DNA of 64,000 nt from Fonsecaea monophora (taxonomy: Eukaryota > Ascomycota > Eurotiomycetes > Chaetothyriales > Herpotrichiellaceae). The notes under the pieces were generated by a model. It was given only the letters and a program-made list of their open reading frames with translations, searched no databases and was not told the DNA's origin. The stretch is from contig NW_019173945.1 of assembly GCF_001642475.1 (NCBI RefSeq), forward strand, positions 62,001-126,000. Reading direction: 5' to 3'. Positions 56,411 through 64,000 of this stretch are shown piece by piece (within the stretch, counting starts at the first letter, position 1; each line of letters begins with the position of its first letter). The translations under genes were made by a program, and so were the position numbers.

Positions 56411-57658
56411 ATGCCGTCGGGGAGATCGCCCGTCCCGTGGATTGACCCGGACAGTAATCTGCACTGGTACGATCCAGACGGCGGCTACGGAAGAGGCTAC
56501 GATGATGATCAAGGTAATGACAGCTAAAAGAAAACCCCCCAATTCCAAAGGGATACTCGGTAAGATTCTTCTCAGGCTCGACCAGCACCACCAGCAATCG
56601 TGGCCCGCCGCGGCGCAGGCGGAGAGGAGAGTAAGTCATCATAACGCACACAACACTAACACCCTACCTCTACCTCTACCGATACCATCCTGGCACACAC
56701 ACGAGTCCATCGAGCTAGTCTGTTGTCGAGAGGGGAGAGGGGAAAAAGGAGAGAAAAGAGAGCACAACACGCTGTTTCCATTCTGATATTTTGTTACTAA
56801 CACATATCTTTTGCAAAACGAACGAAAAGGGATCCCGAACTACGCGCCCTCTCAGCCGTCTTCTCCGGCGTGCGTCCCCCACGAGATCGAGATCGAGACC
56901 GAGACAGCGATAACTACCGCCGCGGCCACATGCACGATTCGGGTCGCCGCACGTGCATGAACATTGAAGGCCCCTTTTACGACCAAGACTACGACCGCTG
57001 GTATTACTACGACATCGCACGGCCCGGAGGGCCCAGGAGGCTGGATTGTTGTCGCCACGGCGAGGTCGAGGTCGTGTGTCTATGCTGTAATGGCAGCTAC
57101 GGATGTGGAAGGGGGAGAGGACGCTCTCTGTCTAGGAGCAGGGATCGTCGTCGTCGCCGAAACGGCAGCCGCAATGATATTCGTCGGCACAGCCACGGCC
57201 ACGGCCACGGCAGGCGATCTCGTGACGGCGACAGGGTCATAGCATGCTACGCGGCCGACTTTGGCTATGACTTTTACAACGGCAGACCGCCACCGCGATA
57301 CGGCGGTGTCGTCGATGGATCCCCAGTATCACGGAGGGGCGAGGACAGACGTGTTCGACATGGTCGACATGGTAGGCATGATTCTTTCGAGCGTGGATAC
57401 GACGACGACGGCCGTGTGGGCAGCGGCGGGCGCGGCTACTATGATTTTCCATATGATTTTGACTTTGACAATGATTACGACTACGACAGTGACTACGACA
57501 ACGACTATGACTATCACAACGGGGATCGAAGGCGCAGACGATCGAGGAGACGAGACAGAAACGATAGTGCGGCAGACCAGCTCTTGCGCGACATGGACAG
57601 GGTGGAACGCAGCGCCGACGAGGCTGAACGCCGGTTGTGGAGGGAGTATGGGGCCTGA
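56411..57658 (+). CDS. Arg/Asp/Tyr-rich low-complexity protein, unknown
   Basis: Three exons (56411-56513, 56576-56630, 56830-57658) give 328 residues with matching phases. The second intron contains a perfect TACTAAC branch site. The start MPSGRSPVPWIDPDSNLHWY opens a Trp/Tyr-containing head. A repeated RDRDRDRD tract and a short Cys-rich patch follow (CCRHGEVEVVCLCCNGSYGC). Next is an SR-like, Arg-rich region (GRSLSRSRDRRRRR) and a His/Gly/Arg repeat. Then comes an acidic DYD/DND repeat rich in Tyr (57455-57520). The C-terminus is a predicted helix (AADQLLRDMDRVERSADEAE). Charged, disordered composition suggests nucleic-acid contacts or condensate formation, but no family was recognised. 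Confidence 0.7.
57455..57525 (+). repeat. Degenerate GAC/TAC trinucleotide repeat
   Basis: The coding sequence here consists of imperfect GAY-TAY and GAY-AAY units that encode an alternating Asp/Tyr/Asn tract. The imperfection suggests an old repeat rather than a fresh expansion. Confidence 0.75.
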
Positions 57659-57969
57659 ATGGTTGTTGAATTGTACTCAAGAAGGGGAGAAAGGGATATG
57701 GATTGACTCATTAAATTGGGTATCTGAGTTGTGGGATATCTTGCCTCGAGTATGGACCATGGTTGCGGGCTCGAATCTCTGCCTCGCCATGCCCACAAGG
57801 CTGACTCGAACGCTCGCTCGACGATGCAGTGGGTGGCATGTTTCATGTAGCATGTAGAGTATGCAAAATGTCCAAGATGCAACGATCACGACGACGATGA
57901 TCTGCCGGGACTCCTCCTTTGTAGAGAAGTAATGCTACCTCGAATGTTCAAGGTAGCAGAACAGCCCAA
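57659..57969. other. Intergenic, convergent 3' ends
   Basis: 311 bp lies between the convergent low-complexity gene and the Mpp6-like gene. I see nothing coding in it. Confidence 0.6.
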
Positions 57970-59199
57970 TCACATCGTCTTCCTCGCCTTCTTGTTCTTT
58001 TGCTTTTTGTTTCCCGCCTCCTGACCTTGCGGTCCCCCTTTCCGTTTGTTTCCTGCCTTGTCCGTCTTGCGGGAAATGCCCGCAGACCCAGCAAGAGATG
58101 CGCTGGCAGACTCCCCACGCGGCGTACCGCAACGCATGCAGTAGACATTGTTCGCGTAGTTGTAGAACGAGCATCCATCCGCACGGCATTTCCAGTCCCC
58201 AGCTTCGTGACGAAGAGAGGGGAATTTGCCAGAGCTGGAGACATTTCTCGCCAGGTGTCCTCCGCCTGCCATACTCCGGTGCTTCTGCTCAATGGCCATT
58301 CGGACTCGATTCATCTCTTCATCCGAGTCGATTTCTGCGGTGGGCTTTGTGGCACTTCTATTTTGTCCCGGTCTTGATCTGCTGGACGAATTGGGGATGT
58401 CTGGCTCTGAGTCCGAGTCTGAGTCCGCGGTCGAGGCCGAGCTCAGGTCCTGATCATCTTCGTCCTGGCCTTGATCATGGCGGGTGCTGGCCCTGGATTT
58501 TCGCTTCCTGTCAAATGAGCCAAAAGTCTGTCGGCCTGTCGGATGCTCGTTATTCCAAATATCGTCTTCTTCCTCTTCTCCTTCCTCACTTTTCTCTTCC
58601 TCGCTCCGTCCGTTGAGTACACCAAAGCGCGAGCTAGACGGGACAGACCCTCGATCATTGGTATTTACAACCTTATCAGGTAGCGGCTTCATTCGGTTGT
58701 CTCCTGGAAATGCCACCTTCACATCCAGCACCCACTCTGTATCTGCACCTTCGAACCGGGTGAACCTGCTTGTTCCTCCTCTTGGAGCAACACCCAAACC
58801 TGTGTTTTGCGACGCAGTTGGGGTCGACAGTCCAGGATAAGCAAGGCCATTTGACGGTGTTCCAGGAGTAGAGGCTGACGGGGAGGATGCAGCACTTTCA
58901 ATTCTTCGGCGTTTTGCAAGTGGTTCGGTCGCAGGCGTCTGCGCAGCAGAAGTTGTCGGAGTAGATGTTGCGCTGGGTGTTGTCGCAGCGGCTCTTTGCA
59001 TAAACTAGAGGGAATCAGGCAAATCAAAGACTTGGTTACCGGGTTCAGGTTTGCGCAGCGGCCCTCACACACAGACAGTTGGCTCAAGGGGGACTCGTTG
59101 TCGACTCACCTTCATGTTCAGCAGTCGCGAAGACATTTGCTTCGGTTGCTGTTGCGACGGCGTCCGGGCATTTTGAGTGGGCGTGCTGGAGCCTGCCAT
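57970..59199 (-). CDS. Mpp6-type nuclear exosome cofactor with RanBP2 zinc finger
   Basis: Two exons (59199-59110, 59004-57970) encode 374 residues. The join ATGAAG|GTGAGT..CTCTAG|TTTATG rebuilds MSSRLLNMKFMQRAA, the conserved N-terminal motif of the M-phase phosphoprotein 6 family (yeast Mpp6), which docks on the nuclear RNA exosome. TEWVLDVKVAFPGD lies at about residue 118-131. The middle is acidic and Ser-rich. Near residues 295-325 there is a RanBP2-type zinc finger, DWKCRADGCSFYNYANNVYC then MRCG, with spacing CX4CX10CX2C and the expected W and N. The tail is Lys/Arg-rich with nuclear-signal character. Mpp6 helps the exosome degrade nuclear RNAs; RanBP2 fingers can bind single-stranded RNA, so the finger may add RNA contact. 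Confidence 0.82.
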
Positions 59200-59594
59200 A
59201 TCTATCTTTGAGCCTGTAAGAGAGAGGGTTCTCTAGCAAGGTATTAAATAGGGATGGGTAGGATCCCGACGGAGGTCAAGAAGATCGCATGCAGCATTCG
59301 ACACAGCAGACGTGGCAACTTCAAGCCAATACTACTGTGAGACGGACAGATGCTGCGATATAAATCCGTGTCAGTTTGCGCAATGTAGTCTTCACTGAAT
59401 CGTGCAACAGGGTGGTCGAGGTTCAACACTGTTTCAATATCGCAGACAAAAGTTTAGAGAGTTTATGTTTCACGCTTTCCGCGCCTTATATCGGATCGGC
59501 GGAATGTCTGGCCGATACACTAGCTCACCAAATCACTTGCAAGGCTGACCTTATAGTGAGCATAGGGAATTGATCAAAGTTTTCGCATGTTCCT
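59200..59594. other. Intergenic upstream of Mpp6-like gene
   Basis: 395 bp contains the Mpp6-like promoter. No gene is supported. Confidence 0.5.
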
Positions 59595-60128
59595 CTACCA
59601 GATGTGATATTGTGTGGGCTTGCCTCTTTCAGAAAGTGTATGTTCTACATGTGAAACGGCCTTCTTGCTTCTAACCTTGGTAGCGTACTCGTTGCCGCGA
59701 AAGACAAGGTGCGACACACCGGTGACCTGCCCATCTCGTCCGATGATGTCAAACACAGCTTCGGCTTTCAGGTGCGCGTCGACACGTAGTCGACACGTAC
59801 TGGAGACTGTTGTTCGCATTCATGTGAGGAGGCTATTTACCTAAGCATACCTTGATCCTTCCTTCACAATTGGCGCTACGTTGTAGGGGACGATGGGTTG
59901 AACGAAGGTTGGATCGCTATAAACGGCGCAGACGGCCCTGAAACAGACATTCGGTAGTGCTACTGACGCATAGCATCTGCGCAACTCGGAGGTCTCGAGA
60001 GTATCACCGTAACCCAGTTCACCCTGCTGAAGAACAACGGAAGTCGAGAAACGGCCCACGGCGGTCTTCCTATTGGTGAACCATGATGGATTGGACTTTG
60101 GAGATGCTTGGAGCGGTAACTTGTTCAT
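59595..60128 (-). CDS. Possible two-exon small protein, unknown
   Basis: A candidate of 160 residues can be built from 60128-59851 and 59799-59595. The join is ATCAAG|GTATGC to CTCCAG|TACGTG and the phases match. Its ATG overlaps the stop of the YjbQ-like gene as ATGA. The protein reads as globular (for example GELGYGDTLETSELRRCYAS and KAEAVFDIIGRDGQVTGVSH) and has no low-complexity sequence. I recognise no family. Eukaryotic genes rarely start on an upstream gene's stop, so it may instead be 3' untranslated sequence or the remains of another gene. Confidence 0.3.
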
Positions 60129-60619
60129 TTTTTCTGGCCTTGAATGGTTGCCACCACTTTTCTCGAATGCTTCGACGCTCGAAACTCCAGATACCAGATA
60201 CCCTGCCACGTACCAGTATTCAAGGCACCATCCGTGATAGGGATCGTCACACTAGCACCGATGAGGGCTGACTTGATATGTGCCTAATCGACTTTTGAGT
60301 ATGGCCGTAACTTTTGGTAACACGAATATTCACTTACAGGCATGTCGTCCAAACCTTCCGCCGAGTGTCTGTATAGATTGCCCTTCCTATCTTCTGGGGC
60401 AATTCTATCAAGTGCGTCGCTCATATCTTCTCTTACATCGCTGTCCCAATTCTCGTTCAAAGAAAGCGCACATGAAGTGTGTTGGACGAATAGGTTCAAA
60501 AGTCCGACTTTGTATTCCTTGATCTCTGGTAGAGACGACACAACCTGGTCTGTGATGAGATAAGAGCCGCGAGACTTGGCGGGAAGCGTAAAGGTTTTCT
60601 GGAACCACGCTGTAGACAT
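60125..60619 (-). CDS. YjbQ/UPF0047 family protein
   Basis: Two exons (60619-60338, 60283-60125) encode 146 residues, the normal size for the family. The join CCT|GTAAGT..GATTAG|GCACAT yields GLDDMP-AHIKSALIGAS. Family landmarks are LNLFVQHTSCALSLNEN, RHSAEGLDDMPAHIKSALIG, and the C-terminal LNTGTWQGIWYLEFR then KVVATIQG. Conserved histidines in these blocks form a metal-like pocket. Bacterial YjbQ has been linked to weak thiamine phosphate synthase activity, but the true role is unclear. The frame is open for a further 92 codons upstream, including a hydrophobic stretch (FVSVLILVFALFPGFPQYLL), so a longer membrane-anchored form starting at 60895 is possible. Confidence 0.9.
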
Positions 60620-60991
60620 ATTGGGACTACTGCTTTGCACAAGGCAGCCTGGAGGACAATTCAATGCGACGGAGAGCGGGCCTTTCGTTTCGAAGGGGTG
60701 GCTGAGCAGGCGAAAGGGAAGACCAAGGAGGTATTGCGGAAACCCAGGGAATAAAGCAAACACCAATATCAGCACCGAGACAAAAGTGAAGTACTTGGAT
60801 TGAGTAACGTCCAAAGCCGGCATATCATAATGGAGTGGGAGAGATGGTCGCATCTCGAACTGCGGCATCGAGAGGTTAAACACGGATAACGTCATAGGCT
60901 GTCGGGAAACCTTCCCAGACCAATACCTCGTACGCCATCATTCTCAATGGCTGATCGAACAAGTCATGTACGACGTACAAGGTACCTTACC
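60620..60991. promoter_or_regulatory. Divergent promoter, YjbQ-like / CutC-like
   Basis: 372 bp lies between the divergent starts. It doubles as possible coding sequence if the YjbQ-like gene uses its upstream ATG at 60895. Confidence 0.45.
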
Positions 60992-61657
60992 ATGGCCCTT
61001 CTAGAAATTGCCTGTTTTAATCCCGACTCTGCAGTGATAGCAGACGAGGCCGGAGCCGATCGCATTGAGCTCTGTGATAATGCAGACGTTGGAGGGACCA
61101 CGCCGCCCTCAAGTTGGCTGGTCACTCTGCGCGACAAGGTCAGGATACCCATCTATGTCATGGTTCGTCCTCGGGGCGGTGATTTTGTCTATTCACCGGA
61201 AGAGTTTCAAGAAATGAAAGTCGCCATAGGCAATCTGAAACCATTCGCTGATGGCTTTGTCTTTGGCATTCTCAAGCATGATCGGACTGTCGACGTTGCA
61301 AGGACCGCGGAACTGGTCAAACTGGCAGCTCCTTTGCCGTGCACATTCCACCGCGCGTTTGACGAAACTACAGACTTGTTTCAAGCGCTCGAAGATGTCG
61401 TTGGCTGCAACATCCGTACCATTCTGACCTCTGGTGGGATTTCGAGTGCCATTGAAAACTGTGACGTGTTGGCCCAGCTAGTGAAACAAGCAGATGGCCG
61501 AGTTATCGTCATGCCAGGTGGAGGCGTCAGGTCAACAAACATTGAGCAGCTGAAATTGAAGACGGATGCCCTGATCTTTCACTCTTCAGCCCTCATTGCG
61601 GCACAATATATTGGAAATGTGGCTGAGATTCGGCAGATGAAGAAGATCCTGCAATGA
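60992..61657 (+). CDS. cutC: CutC family copper homeostasis protein
   Basis: A single exon encodes 221 residues from the ATG at 60992. An ATG at 60947 would add 15 residues that do not fit the family. The TIM-barrel protein opens with LLEIACFNPDSAVIADEAGA, then DRIELCDNADVGGTTPP. It continues with IPIYVMVRPRGGDFVYS, PCTFHRAFDETTD, IRTILTSGGISSA and VIVMPGGGVRSTNI, all standard CutC blocks. Bacterial and animal CutC were linked to copper tolerance, though a direct enzymatic role remains unsettled. It is cytosolic by sequence. It shares a 372-bp promoter with the YjbQ-like gene. Confidence 0.93.
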   Translation: MALLEIACFNPDSAVIADEAGADRIELCDNADVGGTTPPSSWLVTLRDKVRIPIYVMVRPRGGDFVYSPEEFQEMKVAIGNLKPFADGFVFGILKHDRTVDVARTAELVKLAAPLPCTFHRAFDETTDLFQALEDVVGCNIRTILTSGGISSAIENCDVLAQLVKQADGRVIVMPGGGVRSTNIEQLKLKTDALIFHSSALIAAQYIGNVAEIRQMKKILQ

Positions 61658-62009
61658 GAACCAGGAGTTCTGAGCCGAAACTGTCGAGTGCAGAAACGAC
61701 ATTTATCGACAGGTGGCATTGAAAATTGATCGAATGATTTGAGTTCTTGTGCTCTTGTCACCCGGCAGCCTATGATGGGATGGACGTTTGTTCATCTTGC
61801 CCCTGTCAAGAGAAGCCTCGCTTATGCGCATGTCAACCGACGAGTCCTCGGCGTCTTTTCATAGGAGCCAGCGCATTGTGTTCCGCGATTGGTCAGTCGT
61901 GCCTACAAGCTACTTCATCAAATCCCGAACTTCTGACCTCCATTACCTCTACGCATATACACCGAATCGACTAATCGACTCGCAGAGATCTCAATCCTCA
62001 CCTCTCATC
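61658..62009. other. Intergenic, CutC 3' flank and 2H gene promoter
   Basis: 352 bp separates two plus-strand genes. The frame of the downstream gene stays open back to 61788 but its sequence there does not look conserved. Confidence 0.5.
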
Positions 62010-62723
62010 ATGGCCAACTCATCCAGTCCGGCACCCAAGCCAGATCTCTCGCATTCCGAATATCCAAGCTCGATAGGCCGGAAGTTCGATCCTGACGGAA
62101 GGGTTCTGCCGTTTCCCGGAAACACGATCATCTGTCACCTTTCACCAGACCAGCCTCTGTACCCTGCAATGCTAGGTCTGTATGACGCACTCAGGAGCCA
62201 CAGATTTGCGTCTCTATGTACCATGTTACCTCCGGAAAGCTGGCACATGACTGTCTTCGAGGGCGTCAGTGATGAGACTCGAGCCCGGCCGTCGGATTTG
62301 CCCCTCGATGCCCTATTAGACATATGCACAGATCTGTTCAAGGAGAAGCTCGAGAACTTTGAGTTCGACACTTCGACCCCATTCCAACTGACCATTGTTG
62401 GTTACAATCCACTGGTAGAAGGCATCGCCCTGACAGCCGTCCCCGCGACTCCCGCCGACGAAGTAAGGATACGCGACCTTCGCAAACGGCTCTCCGAGCT
62501 CCTGCAATTACGCAATCCTGACCACGACGAATATGCCTTGCACCTAAGTCTTGCATATCTTCTACGCTGTCTGGATAACCAGCAACAAAAGGAGCTTGGC
62601 GACTTTCTAGAAGAAAATCGTGCTAAGCTGCCCACTCATTTCGAATTGGGGGTTCCGGAATTCTGCACCTTCGAAGACATGTTTGCTTTTCATCGACTAT
62701 TTTTCTTGGGAGACGACCCCTAA
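62010..62723 (+). CDS. 2H phosphoesterase-like protein (DUF1868 type)
   Basis: A single exon encodes 237 residues from the ATG at 62010. The two 2H signature motifs are H79-M-T81 in ESWHMTVFEG and H178-L-S180 in YALHLSLAYLL. The N-terminal KFDPDGRVLPFPGNTIICHL and the C-terminal FELGVPEFCTFEDMFAFHRL match the fungal and bacterial DUF1868 group of the LigT/2H superfamily. Members hydrolyse or transfer at 2',3'-cyclic phosphates or related bonds; the substrate of this group is not known. The earlier in-frame ATG at 61788 would add 74 residues with no family support. Confidence 0.88.
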   Translation: MANSSSPAPKPDLSHSEYPSSIGRKFDPDGRVLPFPGNTIICHLSPDQPLYPAMLGLYDALRSHRFASLCTMLPPESWHMTVFEGVSDETRARPSDLPLDALLDICTDLFKEKLENFEFDTSTPFQLTIVGYNPLVEGIALTAVPATPADEVRIRDLRKRLSELLQLRNPDHDEYALHLSLAYLLRCLDNQQQKELGDFLEENRAKLPTHFELGVPEFCTFEDMFAFHRLFFLGDDP

Positions 62724-62979
62724 TACGACCCGGCAGAGAGATTTTCTGCTTCGATTGTCAAAATCTCGTTGATTAAAGGGAGAAGCGCTGTGTTATGGTC
62801 TTGCTAGAGCAAATCGGCCACGACAATGAATGTCTAGGAGCCATTGAGATCAATTGTGATTCTCACGATCAATATCACTTGTATATTCGCTATCAGCCAA
62901 TCGATTGGTCTACGCACCACGAGCCCTCATGCCTTCATGTCTTCGACCTTTGCTCAAACTCCAAATTTCCGAACACAAT

Positions 62980-63896
62980 TCAAAGCCAGCGGGTGAGCCA
63001 GTCCAGAATTTGTTTCTCTGAGTTCTCCAAGCATGCCCGCTCCTCTGGGTCGTCCGGATTCCCTCTCACAGCAAATCCATGTCGGCCCGGCTTATAGACC
63101 CTGTGCTCCACCTCTGGCAGCTTTCTCCCCGCGGCTCTCGCTTTCGCATGGATCTCTTCCACCTTTGCCTTTTGCTCAAAATTCACACCCTGGTCCTCCA
63201 CTCCCCATCCAATGCTGACAGGTACGACCAAAGACTCGACATCACCTGGAAGGGATACATGACTAGGATGCATGGCGGCCACGACATCTACTAAGGGCAC
63301 CTTTTTGCCGTCAACCTCAATCATGTTGCTCTCCAATCCCGCTCGAATTGCATACTTTCCACCCCAGCAGAATCCCACCATGCCGATTTTCTGGGTGGGG
63401 GGAGTTGAGCGCCTCAATGCCTGCATGAAATCCATGAAGGTCTGGTTGGTAGGTCCTTCCTTGTGTCTCGTCATCCACATGACGAAGGCCGGCGCCTTTG
63501 CCAGAAGGCCTGTATACTTTGCAAATGTCGACTGCTTTTTCGCATCGACTGGAAGCAGAACATCAGCAGTCTTGAGCGGCACTGGATCTCCCTTGAAAAA
63601 GTCTGGTAGATAGACGAGCCACTGGCCGCTCTTAGCGTAGGCATCGGCAATCAGTTTGTTGTTGGGCAATAGGAGGCCAAAGACATCCGAGTAGATGACT
63701 ATGATGGCTTGAGGATTGGTCCTGTTGCCGACCACGTAGGTATTCAGCCCGTGTATCTCCTCTTCAGTGCCCTGAGGTTGACCTGTGTGGATGGTGCCCT
63801 GAGCAAAGGGTGAGTAGAAGGATATTCATAGAGGATGGATCCAGGTGAACTTACCTTGATGCACTCTTCGCACGCGGAATCCACTTGAGAATCCAT
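62980..63896 (-). CDS. Dienelactone hydrolase family protein
   Basis: Two exons (63896-63855, 63798-62980) encode 286 residues. The first exon is 14 codons (MDSQVDSACEECIK). The join AAG|GTAAGT..GCTCAG|GGCACC keeps frame. This is an alpha/beta hydrolase with a cysteine nucleophile: C158 in GMVGFCWGGKYA, D216 in IGWGVEDQG, and H254 in YKPGRHGFAVRG. IIVIYSDVFGLLLPNNKLIA is the usual early strand. Bacterial homologues open dienelactone in chloroaromatic breakdown; fungal copies are often of unknown substrate. Two cysteines in the first exon and the short head are normal for the fungal group. Confidence 0.9.
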
Positions 63897-64000
63897 TTGT
63901 ACCTTTATTATCAGTTGCTGACAATCAAACAAGGCTCTGTTTCAGGGTATACTCGCTTGATGACTGATGAGTCGTATATTCCCGGGAGGCACCCCATGGT

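Noticed and set aside
57765..57800. GGCTCGAATC sequence reminiscent of a tRNA T-arm
   Set aside because: No matching acceptor stem, D-arm or anticodon arm could be folded upstream.
1..64000. CRISPR arrays, insertion sequences, bacterial operons
   Set aside because: Spliceosomal introns and fungal families throughout exclude a prokaryotic source; no repeat-spacer structure or transposase was seen.

Overview
This window is a filamentous-ascomycete (Pezizomycotina) nuclear chromosome segment. The evidence is the gene style: short introns of about 50-200 bp with GT..AG ends and CTAAC/CTGAC branch sites, Zn2Cys6 regulators, a HET-domain protein, a relic of a NACHT-WD40 type (STAND) gene, GH125 mannosidase, Hsf1 and histone H2A.Z. 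The accessory content (several Baeyer-Villiger-type flavoprotein monooxygenases, permeases, SDRs) would suit a Eurotiomycete such as a black yeast, but the order cannot be fixed from the sequence alone. I found no tRNA, rRNA, CRISPR array or intact transposon.

Left part (about 0-34 kb): accessory and catabolic genes. A secreted Ser/Thr-rich protein is followed by a three-exon Baeyer-Villiger monooxygenase (BVMO) and a TRI12-like MFS transporter on the same strand. Next come a TesB-type acyl-CoA thioesterase and a divergent Zn2Cys6 regulator resembling the CTF1/FarA fatty-acid regulators. Then a nitrogen-looking module: an amino-acid permease, a divergent nine-exon Zn2Cys6 regulator, a cupin protein, and a DAO-family FAD oxidase ending in the peroxisomal signal SRL. 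An SDR and a second BVMO share a 486-bp divergent promoter, an arrangement that fits alcohol to ketone to ester/lactone oxidation. After a gene encoding a PD-(D/E)XK-like domain and a degraded NACHT/WD40 fragment comes an FMO-like monooxygenase with a (TG)11 microsatellite in its first intron.

Middle (about 34-43 kb): a secreted GH125 exo-alpha-mannosidase, a 775-residue HET-domain protein, a small membrane protein, and an MFS transporter of the Bsc6 type with a 15-nt internal microexon.

Right part (about 43-64 kb): mostly conserved housekeeping genes. These are Hsf1, an aldo-keto reductase, a Pin4/Cip-like RRM-R3H protein, histone H2A.Z, an Arg/Asp/Tyr-rich low-complexity protein, an Mpp6-type exosome cofactor carrying a RanBP2 zinc finger, a YjbQ/UPF0047 protein divergent from a CutC-like protein, a 2H phosphoesterase and a dienelactone-hydrolase-family protein. 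Exon joins were worked out by hand from splice consensus and reading phase; nearly all multi-exon models sum to whole codons.
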